DNA from: Acidimicrobiales bacterium
GTDB lineage: Bacteria; Actinomycetota; Acidimicrobiia; Acidimicrobiales; Acidimicrobilacustridaceae
Direction of reading: 5' to 3'
Length of the DNA: 64,000 bases
NCBI GenBank assembly: GCA_025455885.1
Contig: JALOLR010000008.1
Coordinates: 62,001 to 126,000, forward strand
How positions within the stretch are numbered: the first letter of the stretch is position 1; every line of letters starts with the position of its first letter. The position numbers and the translations under genes were made by a program. Positions 36,503 to 46,088 of the stretch are shown one piece after another. The notes under the pieces were generated by a model. The model was given only the letters and a program-made list of their open reading frames with translations, made no database searches and had not been told where the DNA came from.

Positions 36503-38589
36503 CAGGAGACCCCCAGGGCGGTGAGGAGCAGGTCGATGAGCTTGATGCCCACGAACGGAGCGACCAGGCCTCCGAGTCCGTAGACCGTGATGTTGCGGCG
36601 CAGCACGTCGGCCGCGCCCACGGCGCGGAACCGCACGCCGCGCAGCGCGAGGGGGATGAGGGCCACGATGATCAGCGCATTGAAGATGACCGCCGAGAGG
36701 ATGGCCGTGCGGGCGGACTCCAGTCGCATCACGTTCAGCGCCTCGAGCTCCGGGTAGGCGACGAGGAACATCGCCGGGATGATCGCGAAGTACTTGGCGA
36801 CGTCGTTGGCGATCGAGAAGGTGGTGAGCGATCCACGGGTGATGAGCAACTGCTTGCCGATCTCGACGATCTCGATGAGCTTCGTGGGATCGGAGTCGAG
36901 ATCGACCATGTTCCCGGCTTCCTTGGCAGCCTGGGTGCCGGTGTTCATCGCCACGCCGACATCCGCGGCGGCCAGCGCAGGCGCGTCGTTGGTGCCGTCG
37001 CCTGTCATCGCCACCAGCCGTCCCCCGCTCTGCTCCCGGCGGATGAGCGTCATCTTGTCCTCGGGCGTCGCCTCGGCGAGGTAGTCGTCGACGCCTGCCT
37101 CTCCGGCGATCGCCTGCGCCGTGAGCGGGTTGTCACCCGTGATCATCACCGTGCGGATCCCGAGTGCCCGCAAGTCGTCGAACCGCTCACGCATCCCGGG
37201 CTTCACCACGTCCTTCAAGTGGACGACCCCGAGCACCCGCTCGCCATCGGCCACGACGAGCGGCGTTCCACCGCTGTTCGAGATGTCCGTGACGAAGGAG
37301 AGCAGCTCGGGCGGGACCTCACCCCCCTGCTCGGTGACCCAACGGCGGACCGAGTCGGTGGCGCCCTTGCGGATCCGACGCCCGTCGGGCAGGTCGACAC
37401 CGCTCATCCGGGTCTGTGCGGTGAAGGGAACGAGCTCCGAAGCCGTCGTGCCGGGGATCTCTACGTCGTAACGGTCCTGGACGAACTGCACGATCGAACG
37501 CCCCTCGGGGGTCTCGTCGGCCAGGCTGGTGAGAAGCGCCGCAACGGCCATCTCCCGCTCGTCGACGCCGTGCACCGGGTCGAGAGCGGCAGCCTGGCGG
37601 TTCCCGAAGGTGATCGTGCCGGTCTTGTCCAGGAGGAGCGTGGACACGTCCCCCGCAGCCTCCACGGCCCGACCGCTCATGGCCAGGACGTTGCGCTGGA
37701 CGAGCCGGTCCATGCCGGCGATCCCGATGGCCGAGAGCAGGCCTCCGATGGTCGTCGGTATGAGGCAGACCAGCAGCGCGGTGAGCACCACGAGACTCTG
37801 CTCGTCCCCCGAGTAGATGGCGAAGGGCTGGAGCGTCACGACGACGAGCAGGAAGATGATCGTCAATCCCGACAGGAGGATGCTGAGCGCGATCTCGTTG
37901 GGGGTCTTCTGCCGCTCGGCGCCCTCGACGAGCGCGATCATCCGGTCGAGGAAGGACTCGCCGGGCCGTGCCGAGATGCGCACGACGATGCGGTCGGACA
38001 GGACGGTCGTGCCCCCGGTGACCGCTGACCGGTCACCGCCCGACTCCCTGATGACCGGGGCGGACTCGCCGGTGATCGCCGACTCGTCGACGCTGGCGAT
38101 GCCGTCGATGACGTCTCCGTCGCCGGGGATGACCTGGCCGGCGACGACCTCGACCTCATCCCCCACCTCGAGGGCGGTGGAGGGCACCTGTTCGAGGCGC
38201 CCGTCGCGCCCCCGCCGGTTGGCGGTCGTCTCCTGGCGGGTCTTGCGAAGTGAGGCCGCCTGCGCTTTCCCTCGCCCTTCCGCCATGGCCTCGGCGAAGT
38301 TGGCGAACAGAACCGTGAACCACAGGAAGACGACGACGAGCCCGGTGAACAGCGTTCCCTCCCCGGTGTCGTCACCGAGCTGGGTGAAGAAGAGGAGGCT
38401 GGTGACTGCTGCTCCAACCTCGACCACGAACATCACCGGGTTGCGGGCCATGGCGCGCGGGTCGAGCTTTCGGAAGCTGTCGAAGAGCGCGGTGCCGATG
38501 ATCTGGCCGTCGAAGAGCGCTCTCGTCGACGACCGGTTCGGGTCGTGCGTCGCCCCCCGTTCGGCGACAGGGTCGGAGGTGAGTGCCAC
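36502..38589 (-). CDS. kdpB: Potassium-transporting P-type ATPase subunit B
   Basis: A 695-aa P-type ATPase catalytic subunit that powers high-affinity K+ uptake. The actuator-domain motif TGES is at 173-176, the phosphorylated Asp321 is in DKTGT, and [13 protein letters not shown] is in the hinge of the P domain near 525. Transmembrane segments lie at about 55-70, 83-100, 238-258, 265-290 and in the C-terminal part (about 590-690), as in other KdpB proteins. It lies 9 bp after kdpA and overlaps kdpC. All active-site residues I checked are intact, so the pump should be functional. Confidence 0.97.
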   Translation of the reverse strand: MALTSDPVAERGATHDPNRSSTRALFDGQIIGTALFDSFRKLDPRAMARNPVMFVVEVGAAVTSLLFFTQLGDDTGEGTLFTGLVVVFLWFTVLFANFAEAMAEGRGKAQAASLRKTRQETTANRRGRDGRLEQVPSTALEVGDEVEVVAGQVIPGDGDVIDGIASVDESAITGESAPVIRESGGDRSAVTGGTTVLSDRIVVRISARPGESFLDRMIALVEGAERQKTPNEIALSILLSGLTIIFLLVVVTLQPFAIYSGDEQSLVVLTALLVCLIPTTIGGLLSAIGIAGMDRLVQRNVLAMSGRAVEAAGDVSTLLLDKTGTITFGNRQAAALDPVHGVDEREMAVAALLTSLADETPEGRSIVQFVQDRYDVEIPGTTASELVPFTAQTRMSGVDLPDGRRIRKGATDSVRRWVTEQGGEVPPELLSFVTDISNSGGTPLVVADGERVLGVVHLKDVVKPGMRERFDDLRALGIRTVMITGDNPLTAQAIAGEAGVDDYLAEATPEDKMTLIRREQSGGRLVAMTGDGTNDAPALAAADVGVAMNTGTQAAKEAGNMVDLDSDPTKLIEIVEIGKQLLITRGSLTTFSIANDVAKYFAIIPAMFLVAYPELEALNVMRLESARTAILSAVIFNALIIVALIPLALRGVRFRAVGAADVLRRNITVYGLGGLVAPFVGIKLIDLLLTALGVS

Positions 38590-38598
38590 GTAGAGCTC

Positions 38599-40335
38599 CT
38601 AGGACATCATCAGCTGCTCGACCACCGGGCCGAGAGCGAGCGCAGGGAAGAAGGTGAGCCCGGCCACGATGAGCACCACGCCCGTGACGAGCCCGGCGAA
38701 GATCGGACCGTCGGTGGGGAACGTCCCGACCGTCACCGGCACGCGCTGCTTGCGGGCCAGGCTCCCGGCGATCGCCAGCGCCGGGATGATCAGCGCGAAC
38801 CGACCCGCCAGCAGGGCGATGCCCCCGCTCGTCGTCATCCACGGGGTGTCCGCGGTGAAACCGGCGAACGCCGAACCGTTGTTGTTGCCCTGCGACGCGA
38901 AGGCGTAGAGCACCTCGCTCAACCCGTGCGGTCCGGGATCCTGGATCGAGGTGTCGAGCACGGTGCCCAGGCGGATGCTGATCGCCGAGAGGGTCAGGAC
39001 CGTGAGCGGCATCACGGCGATGAAGAGCACGACGAGCTTCATCTCGGTGGCCTGGACCTTCTTTCCGAGGTACTCCGGCGTCCGCCCGACCATCAGCCCG
39101 GCGATGAACACGGCGAGGAGGGCGTAGACGAGCAACCCCATCAGTCCCACACCGACGCCTCCGGGGCTGACCTCGCCGAGGAGCATGTTGACCATGGCCA
39201 CGCCACCGCCGGCCGGCGTCATGGAGTCGTGCATGCAGTTGACCGAGCCGTTGGAGGTCCCGGTCGTGCTCCCCGCCCAGAGCGCACAGGTGGCGGGCCC
39301 GAAGCGCACGTCCTTGCCCTCCATGTTCCCGCCGGGCTGTGTGGCGACCACGCTCTGGTCGGCGCCCACGTCCGCGAGCAACGGGTTGCCACTCGTCTCC
39401 GCCGCGGTGGCGACGAGCACCGATCCCAACCACAGGACCACCATCACCGCCAGCAGCACGCTGCCCTGCCGACGGTCCTTCGCCATCCGTCCGTAGGCCA
39501 GCGGGATCGCCAGCGGGAGGGCGACGATCGCCCACGTCTGGACCAGGTTCGACCATGCGTTCGGGTTCTCGAACGGGTGAGCGGAGTTGACGTTGAAGAA
39601 GCCACCCCCGTTGGTCCCGAGCTGCTTGATGGCCACCTGCGATGCAGCCGGCCCGCCGGGGAGCTCCTGGGCACCGCCGGCGACCGCGATCACCTCGGTC
39701 GTACCCGAGAAGTTCTGGATGACACCCTGGCTGACGAGCACCACGGCGACGAGGAGCGAGAGCGGCACGAGGATTCGCACGACCACCCGGGTGAGGTCGA
39801 CCCAGAAGTTGCCGAGGGTGGCCGAGCCCCGACGGGTCAGTCCTCTGATGACGGCGACGATCACCGCCATCCCGGCGGCGGCCGACACGAAGTTCTGCAC
39901 CGTGAGCCCCAGCATCTGGGAGAGGTGGCTCATGGTCGTCTCGCCGCCGTAGGCTTGCCAGTTCGTGTTCGTGACGAACGAGATGGCGGTGTTGAACGCC
40001 ACTCCGGGGCTCACCGCCTCCTGCCCGTCCGGGTTGAGCGGGAGCCAGGCCTGGAACCGGAGGAGCGCGTACAGGGCGAGGACGGACAGGGCGCTGAAGG
40101 CCAGCAGGGAGAGGGCGTAGGTGGTCCAGCGCTGTTCTGATCGCGGGTCGATGCGGCACACCCGGTAGATCAGCCGCTCGACGGGCAGGAACAGCCGGTC
40201 GCCGGGCGTGGCCTGAGGCACACCGTGGTGCTCGGGGTCGCCGAACACCCTCGCCAGGTAGCGACTCAACGGGGGCACCGTGACCGCAAGCACTGCGAGG
40301 AAGAGGACGAGCTGGAAGAGCGCCGATGGCGACAT
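38599..40335 (-). CDS. kdpA: Potassium-transporting ATPase subunit A
   Basis: A 578-aa channel-like subunit with about ten transmembrane helices, related to the Trk/Ktr superfamily. Selectivity-filter-type segments are visible: [16 protein letters not shown] near 113-128, [23 protein letters not shown] near 229-251, and [15 protein letters not shown] near 474-488. Length and motif order match typical KdpA. Its ATG overlaps the kdpF stop by one base (TGATG). It forms the K+ pathway of the KdpFABC complex in the cytoplasmic membrane. Confidence 0.97.
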   Translation of the reverse strand: MSPSALFQLVLFLAVLAVTVPPLSRYLARVFGDPEHHGVPQATPGDRLFLPVERLIYRVCRIDPRSEQRWTTYALSLLAFSALSVLALYALLRFQAWLPLNPDGQEAVSPGVAFNTAISFVTNTNWQAYGGETTMSHLSQMLGLTVQNFVSAAAGMAVIVAVIRGLTRRGSATLGNFWVDLTRVVVRILVPLSLLVAVVLVSQGVIQNFSGTTEVIAVAGGAQELPGGPAASQVAIKQLGTNGGGFFNVNSAHPFENPNAWSNLVQTWAIVALPLAIPLAYGRMAKDRRQGSVLLAVMVVLWLGSVLVATAAETSGNPLLADVGADQSVVATQPGGNMEGKDVRFGPATCALWAGSTTGTSNGSVNCMHDSMTPAGGGVAMVNMLLGEVSPGGVGVGLMGLLVYALLAVFIAGLMVGRTPEYLGKKVQATEMKLVVLFIAVMPLTVLTLSAISIRLGTVLDTSIQDPGPHGLSEVLYAFASQGNNNGSAFAGFTADTPWMTTSGGIALLAGRFALIIPALAIAGSLARKQRVPVTVGTFPTDGPIFAGLVTGVVLIVAGLTFFPALALGPVVEQLMMS

Positions 40336-40424
40336 CAGAACCGCTCGGGGAAGAAGAGGGAGACGGCGAGGTACACGAGCACGACGCCGGCGATGACGAG
40401 GCCGACGACGTTCTCCGGCGTCAT
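40335..40424 (-). CDS. kdpF: Potassium-transporting ATPase subunit F
   Basis: A 29-aa single-helix peptide: [13 protein letters not shown] leads into a hydrophobic helix ending [11 protein letters not shown], the typical KdpF end. KdpF is a small lipid-like stabiliser of the KdpABC complex. Its stop overlaps the kdpA start by one base. Its own ATG overlaps the stop of the preceding 47-aa gene (ATGA), so the whole series is translationally coupled. Such short genes are often missed in automated annotation. Confidence 0.9.
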   Translation of the reverse strand: MTPENVVGLVIAGVVLVYLAVSLFFPERF

Positions 40425-40564
40425 CGATCGACCACGTCGGTGGGCTCGCCGGTGATCGCAGCTGCCGTTTCGTCGGGACCGACGAGACGGTCGCACAGGC
40501 GAACGAGCCCGACGAGCGCGGCGAACGCCACGAGGACGGTCAACACGTAGAGCACATCGGCCAT
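40421..40564 (-). CDS. Small membrane protein leading the kdp operon
   Basis: A 47-aa peptide. Residues 3-22 form one transmembrane helix ([20 protein letters not shown]), followed by a short charged tail with CDRLVGPDE and a Thr/Asp-rich end. It ends in an ATGA overlap with kdpF, so it is the first gene of the coupled series. I recall short uncharacterised membrane peptides at this spot in other actinobacterial kdp operons, but have no database proof. It may be an accessory or regulatory subunit of the Kdp complex. No Shine-Dalgarno sequence precedes its ATG. A TAGACG sequence 7 nt upstream could indicate a leaderless transcript. Confidence 0.7.
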   Translation of the reverse strand: MADVLYVLTVLVAFAALVGLVRLCDRLVGPDETAAAITGEPTDVVDR

Positions 40565-40709
40565 GAGGAGACGTCTACGCCGCGACGACCCTCCGTGGAA
40601 CCCGGTTGACGTCGTCTTGAGGGCGATCGGGCCGATCTTGTCGAGACCTTCACGTCCACACACCCACGCACGACGCCCTCCGCGCCTCGATCCCGTCGAA
40701 CCGGGACCC

Positions 40710-40721
40710 GGTGACGTCACC
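40710..40721. promoter_or_regulatory. 12-bp perfect palindrome upstream of kdp
   Basis: GGTGACGTCACC is a perfect 12-bp palindrome in the 240-bp region between the kdp operon and the VOC gene, about 145 bp upstream of the first kdp codon. It could be an operator for either divergent gene. No known regulator is implied. Confidence 0.4.
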
Positions 40722-40804
40722 TCGGGGAGGTCCTCGGGTTCGGATGGCCGGGTGGGGTGCCCCGACCCGTTGACGGCATCGGGGGCGGCGAGGACGATGG
40801 ACCG

Positions 40805-41317
40805 ATGCCTCCCCCCTCGCTCCGCCTGGGTCACCTCGACCACGTCCACATCCGGGTTCCCGATCGGGTCGAGGCGGCAGCGTGGTACGCCGAGCACCTC
40901 GGGTTCGAGCCCGTCGAGGAGTACCGGTTCTGGGCCGAGGGTTTCGGGGGTGGACCCCTCCAGATCACCGGGGACGGAGGGGGGACGAGCCTCGCGTTGT
41001 TCGAGGCGAGCGAGACCCACCCGATGGCACCCAACCTCGCCGGGGTGGCGTTCAGCGTCGACCACGAGGCCTTCGTGGCGTTCGCCCGCTCGCTGCCCGG
41101 TGTGATCCCGAACGTCGGGGGAACACCCCTGGCCAGCGACGAGCTCATCGACTTCGACCTCTGCTGGGCCTACGAGTTCGCCGACCCGTGGGGCAACCGG
41201 TACGAGCTCAACTGCTACGACTACGACGAGGTCCGACTCGACCTGATCGAGCGCGACCGGATCCGGCCGGTCAGGTATTGGCCACGCGAGCTGTACGACG
41301 AATGGCGACAGGCGTAG
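40805..41317 (+). CDS. VOC (glyoxalase/dioxygenase-like) family protein
   Basis: A 170-aa vicinal oxygen chelate fold protein with two beta-alpha-beta-beta-beta modules. LGHLDHVHIRVPDRVEAAAWYAEHLGF (about 7-33) supplies the first metal-ligand His, and YEFADPWGNRYELNCYDYD near 122-140 has the DPxGNxxE motif with the last Glu ligand. These proteins can be glyoxalases, extradiol dioxygenases or resistance proteins, so no function is assigned. It is the only plus-strand gene in the kdp segment and lies next to its right-hand repeat. A GAGGA sequence lies about 10 nt before the ATG. Confidence 0.85.
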   Translation: MPPPSLRLGHLDHVHIRVPDRVEAAAWYAEHLGFEPVEEYRFWAEGFGGGPLQITGDGGGTSLALFEASETHPMAPNLAGVAFSVDHEAFVAFARSLPGVIPNVGGTPLASDELIDFDLCWAYEFADPWGNRYELNCYDYDEVRLDLIERDRIRPVRYWPRELYDEWRQA

Positions 41318-41373
41318 CCACGACGGCATCAGGGACCCGCGCGCGGAACGGGGAGGCTCGGCCCTCTCACGAG

Positions 41374-41419
41374 CGAGACGGTGCGGGGCATGGGCTACCG
41401 GCTCACGGCCTGACCAGGG
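41374..41419. repeat. Right copy of 46-bp perfect direct repeat (response-regulator gene remnant)
   Basis: Identical to 32558-32603. It encodes the last 12 residues of the response regulator (ETVRGMGYRLTA) plus the stop, with no promoter or start, so it is a gene fragment. It lies 10 bp from the stop of the convergent glycosyltransferase gene. That is where the intact regulator gene would have ended before the kdp segment came in. Confidence 0.95.
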
Positions 41420-41429
41420 CGGGTCTCGC

Positions 41430-43247
41430 TCACCTGACCGTCGACCGCCGCGGCACGAGGAACAGCCGGCGGTCGACGTGGTCGCCGTAGAACCACATCA
41501 GTCCGGCGACACAGGACCCCACGAAGCCTGCCGCGACGGCGCTCGCCCAGAGGCCGGCGTCGAGGAACACGGCCGCCCATCCGAACTGGTAGCAGACGAA
41601 CAGCACCTCGGCGGCGACGTAGGGCGGGTGCACCCGGACCTTCGCCCGCCGTGGGGGCCGGTCGCCGCCCGAGGCCGCGGTGCGGGTGGCCCCCGTGTCC
41701 GCGACGGTCACGGTGGCGACCTTCGGGGTGCGCTCGAACTCGCTGTGCATCGGCCCGAAGAGGCCTTCGGCGAAGGCGCTGAACTGGTGGGGCAGCATGC
41801 CGGTGTTGATGACGGCGTAGGGCACCACCCGGGTCATCCGCCGGGCCAGCACCGACCACGTCCGGGGGCCGGGGTAGGAGCGCCGGGTCTCGATGGTGGC
41901 GACGACGGTCGCCGCCGTCAGCCACAGGACCATCGGGGCCACGTAGACGCCGAGCCCGACGCCGACGCCGAACGTCCCGAGCCACACGCCGTTCCAGATG
42001 CCGATCGGCAGCACCAGGAGCCAGAGCCCCCACAACGCCCACTGCCACGGGATGCACATGTGGTACAGGAGGTGGGCCCGGCGCAGCGGCGTGGTCTCGT
42101 AGCTCCGGAGCAGTGTGCGTAGGTGGATGCGTTGGAGCTGCATCCATCCCTGCGTCCAGCGCTTCTGCTGGGCCTTGTAGGCCGTGTAGGTCGCCGGCAG
42201 CTCGGAGGGGGCCACCACCTCCTTGACGAAGCGTGTCCGGTACCCGGCGAAGAGGTGCCGGAAGCTCAGCTCGCAGTCCTCGACGAGGCTCGCCGCCCGC
42301 CAGCCGCCGGCCCGCTCGATCGCCTCGGCCCGCCAGATCCCCGCCGTCCCGGTGAAGTTGACGAAGCCCCACTTCTCGGACCGCCACGACATCTGGACCG
42401 TGTGGTGGTCGTCGACCCAGAGCGACTGGGCACGCGTGAGCGGCGACTCGTCGTGGTTGAGGTGGCCCCACTGGGTCTGCACGAGCGCCAGGTCGTCGAT
42501 CCAGCGGCCCTCGTCGTCGAAGAAGTAGCCGACCGCCCCGGCCAGGAAGTCCGGTCGGGGCAGGAAGTCCGAGTCGAAGATCACGATCAGGTCGGCGGAC
42601 GTCATGCGCCGACCCACCTCGAGCGCCCCCGCCTTGTAGCCGTCGCGGTTCGACCGGCGGACCAGCCGGCAGTCGACGCCCGAAGCCCGCATCCGGTCGC
42701 ACACCCGCTCGACGAGCGCTCGGGTGTCGGGGTCGGTCGAGTCGTCGAGCACCTGGACCTCGAGGCGATCGCGCGGCCAGTCGAGCGAGCAGGCCGCGTC
42801 GATCGCGCGCTCGGCGACGGCGTCCTCGTTGAACATCGGGAGCTGCACGCACACCGTCGGCAACGCCGCCGGCAGACGACCGGGCCGGTTCGTCGCCCGT
42901 CCCCGCCAGAAGTAGCCGACCCGTTCGATCAGCCCGGCGAGGAGGAACGCCCCGATGGCGGCGACCGGCAGGTGGAACGCGGCCACCAGGACCCACCACC
43001 AGCCGGGCCCGACCTCGGCCAGGTCGACCGATCCGTTCGACACGGCCAGGGCCAGGCCGGTGCCGGCGGCGAGAGCGAGACCCAGGTTGGGGAGCCACCA
43101 CCGCCCGCCGAGCGAGCCGGGCCGAGCGGCCGCGGTCGCGGGACGCCCTTCGCCGGTGGGGTCGTCGGTGGGGTCGTCAGGGGGCGGGTCGGGTGGGAGC
43201 CCTCGTCCGGACGTGATGACCTCGTCGACGACCTCGTGGAGTGCCAT
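41430..43247 (-). CDS. Membrane glycosyltransferase family 2 (cellulose synthase/CslA-like)
   Basis: A 605-aa processive-type GT2 enzyme. Two N-terminal transmembrane helices lie at about 48-70 and 82-105. The catalytic domain has VCVQLPMFNED, DDSTD near 167, the metal-binding DxD in FDSDF near 217, the acceptor Asp in EDCEL, and QQKRW near 335. Several C-terminal membrane helices follow. The layout matches beta-glucan/mannan synthases that polymerise and export polysaccharide. I choose ATG 43247, not the ATG at 43280, because 43280 lies inside operator array C. From 43247 the array begins 25 nt upstream, matching array B and the APH-like gene. It is therefore a probable regulon member. Confidence 0.9.
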   Translation of the reverse strand: MALHEVVDEVITSGRGLPPDPPPDDPTDDPTGEGRPATAAARPGSLGGRWWLPNLGLALAAGTGLALAVSNGSVDLAEVGPGWWWVLVAAFHLPVAAIGAFLLAGLIERVGYFWRGRATNRPGRLPAALPTVCVQLPMFNEDAVAERAIDAACSLDWPRDRLEVQVLDDSTDPDTRALVERVCDRMRASGVDCRLVRRSNRDGYKAGALEVGRRMTSADLIVIFDSDFLPRPDFLAGAVGYFFDDEGRWIDDLALVQTQWGHLNHDESPLTRAQSLWVDDHHTVQMSWRSEKWGFVNFTGTAGIWRAEAIERAGGWRAASLVEDCELSFRHLFAGYRTRFVKEVVAPSELPATYTAYKAQQKRWTQGWMQLQRIHLRTLLRSYETTPLRRAHLLYHMCIPWQWALWGLWLLVLPIGIWNGVWLGTFGVGVGLGVYVAPMVLWLTAATVVATIETRRSYPGPRTWSVLARRMTRVVPYAVINTGMLPHQFSAFAEGLFGPMHSEFERTPKVATVTVADTGATRTAASGGDRPPRRAKVRVHPPYVAAEVLFVCYQFGWAAVFLDAGLWASAVAAGFVGSCVAGLMWFYGDHVDRRLFLVPRRSTVR

Positions 43248-43271
43248 GGGCGCCACGGTCGCGGCGGCGGC

Positions 43272-43307
43272 TGAGCCCACCGTGAGAGCGGCCTGAGAAC
43301 GCCCTCA
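43272..43307. promoter_or_regulatory. Operator array C: TGAG repeats with 11-bp period
   Basis: TGAG occurs at 43272, 43283 and 43294, exactly 11 bp apart. CTCA at 43304 gives the same TGAGA-N5-CTCA centre as arrays A and B. Towards the minus-strand glycosyltransferase gene it reads CTCA-N7-CTCA-N7-CTCA. On the far side the mirrored half is decayed (CTCG at 43315, no match at 43326). Confidence 0.78.
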
Positions 43308-43401
43308 TCGCCCGCTCGCCCACCGTCAGGGACTCCCGGAGCGCGACCGGTCGTGCCCGGGCGACGGCCACGACCGGATCGGTCGCCATGCCGGCACCAG
43401 G

Positions 43402-45042
43402 TCACGCCAGGGGGCGACGCAGCTCGCTCGGCAGGGACTCGACGGCCTTGGTGAGGGCGGTGATCCGCCGTCCCTGCTCGACGCCGAGCGCATCGAGCAT
43501 GGCGCGGGCGACGGTCAGCTCGGCGGCGCCGGTGGCGTCGATCACCCGAACCCCGTCGTGGCCGGAGGCCCGGTCGGCGCTGGCCGGGTCGCGGACCCAG
43601 GCCAGCACGGGAACGCCCTCGGCATCCGAGCCCCGTGCGTCGAGCAGCACCTGCAACGCGGCCGGGTCGAGATCCATGGCGACCACCAGCGCGGCGTCGT
43701 CGGGAACGGTGTCGGACGCGGCCGTGACGACCACCGGGTTGTCGAGACCCGCCTGCTCGACGCTGGCCGTGAGCAGGGCCCGCGCCCCCGCCCCGCCTCC
43801 CACCACGACGACCGGCGGGACCGGTGGGGCGGCCGGGGCGCGGCCGCGGGCGACCGCCCGTCGTTCGATGAGCGCACCGAGGCGCCGCCCGCCCGCGTCG
43901 AGCACGGGAGTGAGGATGAACAACAGCACGGCGGTGGCGATGAACGCCTGGGATCCCTGCTCGCCGACGCCGGCCGGGGTGAGCCCTTCAGCCCGTCCGC
44001 TCTGCTCGAGCACGAACGAGAACTCACCGATCTGGGCGAGGAGGAGCGCGGAGGTGGCGATCACCGGTCCGGGTCGTGAGAAGACCTTGGCGGCGGTGGA
44101 GGTGGCGACCACCTTGATCACCACGGTGCCGACGGCGAGGACGAGGACGAGCTGCCATCGGTCGAGCACGAACCCGATGTCGAGGAGCATGCCGATCGAG
44201 GCGAAGAAGATGGCCGAGAAGAGCATCTGGAACGGGGTGATGTAGCGCAGGGCCCGCTCACGGTGGCGGCTCGAGGAGATGACGAGGCCGGCGATGAACG
44301 CCCCCAGCGAGTCGGTGAGGCCCAGCAGGCTGGCGCCGTAGGCCACGGCCAGTGCGAACGCCGCAACGGTGAGGAGGAACACCTCGTCGGTCGAACGCTC
44401 GGCGACGCGGTCGAGGGCGCGGGGGACGAACCATCGGGTGGCGCCGAGGACGAAGACGATGACGACGAGGGAGCGCAGCAGCGCGCCGAGGACGTCGCCG
44501 ACGCCCCCCGACGACCCGGGCCCCAACATGGGCACGAGCAGCACCATGATGACGACGGCGAGGTCCTGGAAGATGAGGAAGGACACGGCCACCTCGCCCA
44601 CCGGGGAGGAGGTCTGGCGGCGGTCCGAGAGGATCTTGAGCACGATGGCGGTGGAGCTGAGCGACACGAGGCAACCCGTGTAGATCGCGGTCTTGGTGTC
44701 GACGCCGAACAGGACGCAGCCGGCGGTGACGAGTCCGATGGTGAGCAGGACCTGGACCGCGCCGCCGCCGAAGAGCAGCGCCCCGAGGGATCGGAGGCGG
44801 TCGGCGCTCAGCTCGAGGCCGATCCCGAACAGCAGGAAGATGACGCCGATCTCCGCGGTCTGCTCGACGAGCTCGACGTCCTCGACGATGCCGAGCGCGA
44901 AGGGCCCGACCAGCGCGCCGGCCAGCACGAACCCGACGATGGGCACGAGCCCGATCCGGGTGCACAGATAGGAGATGGCGGCCGCCGCGAGGAGGACGAC
45001 CGCCATCTCGGCCACCAGCGGCGGCACGGTCACGGCGAGCAC
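43402..45042 (-). CDS. Cation:proton antiporter, CPA2 family
   Basis: A 546-aa membrane antiporter. About twelve transmembrane helices occupy residues 8-390. Family motifs include LVPIVGFVLAGALVGPFALG near 32-51, IFLLFGIGLELSADRL near 68-83, and the SSTAIVLKILSDR region near 129-141. The last about 150 residues form a cytosolic Rossmann-like domain (VVVVGGGAGARALL near 427) that resembles a degenerate RCK/TrkA-N regulatory domain. The group includes KefB/KefC K+ efflux systems and Na+/H+ exchangers; the ion is not determinable. It lies 15 bp after the SCP2-like gene and may be co-transcribed. Its start among several GTG codons is uncertain. Confidence 0.9.
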   Translation of the reverse strand: MLAVTVPPLVAEMAVVLLAAAAISYLCTRIGLVPIVGFVLAGALVGPFALGIVEDVELVEQTAEIGVIFLLFGIGLELSADRLRSLGALLFGGGAVQVLLTIGLVTAGCVLFGVDTKTAIYTGCLVSLSSTAIVLKILSDRRQTSSPVGEVAVSFLIFQDLAVVIMVLLVPMLGPGSSGGVGDVLGALLRSLVVIVFVLGATRWFVPRALDRVAERSTDEVFLLTVAAFALAVAYGASLLGLTDSLGAFIAGLVISSSRHRERALRYITPFQMLFSAIFFASIGMLLDIGFVLDRWQLVLVLAVGTVVIKVVATSTAAKVFSRPGPVIATSALLLAQIGEFSFVLEQSGRAEGLTPAGVGEQGSQAFIATAVLLFILTPVLDAGGRRLGALIERRAVARGRAPAAPPVPPVVVVGGGAGARALLTASVEQAGLDNPVVVTAASDTVPDDAALVVAMDLDPAALQVLLDARGSDAEGVPVLAWVRDPASADRASGHDGVRVIDATGAAELTVARAMLDALGVEQGRRITALTKAVESLPSELRRPLA

Positions 45043-45057
45043 GGCGATGGACCGGGG

Positions 45058-45462
45058 TCAGGCCGTGAGGGCCCTGATCTCGTCGTCGAGCGCGACGGCC
45101 TCGGGGTTGCCGATGCGGTTCGACCACCACGACCGGAGGGCGGCGGTGTCGCCGTCGATGCGCAGCGTGCCCGAGGCGATGGCCTGCTCGAGGACGTCGT
45201 AGCCGGGATCGAGCACGAGCTCGCGGGCCAGCGCGTAGTCGACGGTGAAGGCGAGCCGCGCGTCGGAGGCGTGGCCCGCCTCCCACCCGATGACCGGGCC
45301 GTGGCCGGAGTGCAGCTCGCGGGTGGCCTCGCCGAAGGGGACGCCGGTGATCGTGGCGTTGACCACCATCCCCGGTTCGTCGACGGGGTTCCCCGCCCGG
45401 CGGGCCTTGACCGACCGGGTCTGCTCGATCCAGTCGTCGGAGAGGAAGGGATGGGTGGTCAT
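45058..45462 (-). CDS. SCP2-like sterol/lipid-binding domain protein
   Basis: A 134-aa small protein resembling actinobacterial SCP2 sterol-carrier-like proteins. The N-terminus HPFLSDDWIEQTRSVKAR is followed by a strand with NATITGVPFG, the DARLAFTVDYALARELV segment near 70, and a terminal helix with IASGTLRIDGD near 95-105. These proteins bind lipids in a hydrophobic tunnel, but the ligand is unknown. It starts 14 bp after the stop of the upstream lipoprotein gene and ends 15 bp before the antiporter gene, so a three-gene operon is likely. Confidence 0.75.
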   Translation of the reverse strand: MTTHPFLSDDWIEQTRSVKARRAGNPVDEPGMVVNATITGVPFGEATRELHSGHGPVIGWEAGHASDARLAFTVDYALARELVLDPGYDVLEQAIASGTLRIDGDTAALRSWWSNRIGNPEAVALDDEIRALTA

Positions 45463-45476
45463 GGTGCTCCCGGGCG

Positions 45477-45971
45477 TCAGGCGGCGTCGGCGTCGACGGT
45501 GGTGGCGGTGACCGACGGGCAACCGGCCTTGGCGGCCTCGACGAGGTCGTTCCATGCCGAGTCGACGGCCTCCGTGGCGGCGCGGACCTGGTCCCGACGG
45601 TCCACGGGGAGCGACGACGACGTCAATGCGGTCCCGAGGTCGTCGAGCGACGTCGTGAAGGCGTCGACAGCCGGTTCGAGTTGGGCGTCCGCCGCCTCGG
45701 CGAGTTGCCGGGCGGCGGTCTCGAGCTCGTCGAAGTAGCTCCGCACGCTGTCGAGCCCCCCGTTCACGATGTCGATCTCGTCGTAGGCCTCGAACGCGCT
45801 GATGAGCGACGACCATGCGTCGCAGTAGTTCTGCGCAGCGTCGACGGTGGTGGCCGTCGTGCTGTCGTCATCGCTCGAACAGGCGGCAAGGGCCCCGAAG
45901 GACGCCACCACGACGACGACGGCGCCGGCGGTCAGCCGGACCCGCCGGAGGGTGGAGGGGGTGTGACGCAC
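45477..45971 (-). CDS. Predicted lipoprotein
   Basis: A 164-aa exported lipoprotein. A basic N-terminus and hydrophobic segment end in a lipobox (ALAAC near residue 31). A Ser/Asp/Thr-rich linker and a helical domain of about 120 residues follow, with Cys residues in NYCDAWSSL and KAGCPSV that probably form a disulfide. No family was recognised. The GTG start at 45971 has GAGGAGA 6 nt upstream. About 70-85 bp upstream lies a pair of GCAC repeats 11 bp apart, linking it to the second two-component system, whose regulator gene lies just beyond. Confidence 0.75.
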   Translation of the reverse strand: MRHTPSTLRRVRLTAGAVVVVVASFGALAACSSDDDSTTATTVDAAQNYCDAWSSLISAFEAYDEIDIVNGGLDSVRSYFDELETAARQLAEAADAQLEPAVDAFTTSLDDLGTALTSSSLPVDRRDQVRAATEAVDSAWNDLVEAAKAGCPSVTATTVDADAA

Positions 45972-46039
45972 GCAGGATCTCCTCGTTCGATGGTGGTGTG
46001 AGTGGACCGTCCGGCGGCACCGACGCGGGTTCCGTTTCG

Positions 46040-46054
46040 GTGCAGATGAGGTGC
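46040..46054. promoter_or_regulatory. Paired GTGC operator repeats with 11-bp period
   Basis: GTGCA occurs at 46040 and 46051 (read TGCACC from the minus strand), 11 bp apart, between the second response-regulator gene and the lipoprotein gene it should control. The motif matches the GCACC arrays at 48486-48535. Confidence 0.55.
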
Positions 46055-46088
46055 AACCGTGGCAACCGGCACCCTGCACCGCGCGCGG

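Noticed and set aside
40565-40804. c-di-AMP (ydaO-type) or other riboswitch in front of kdp
   Set aside because: I looked for conserved riboswitch core elements in this leader region and found none. Only a 12-bp palindrome is supported.
41360-41373. A fourth CTCA array next to the right-hand repeat
   Set aside because: The CTCG and CTCA words there are 9 bp apart rather than 11 and lack the central TGAGA-N5-CTCA.
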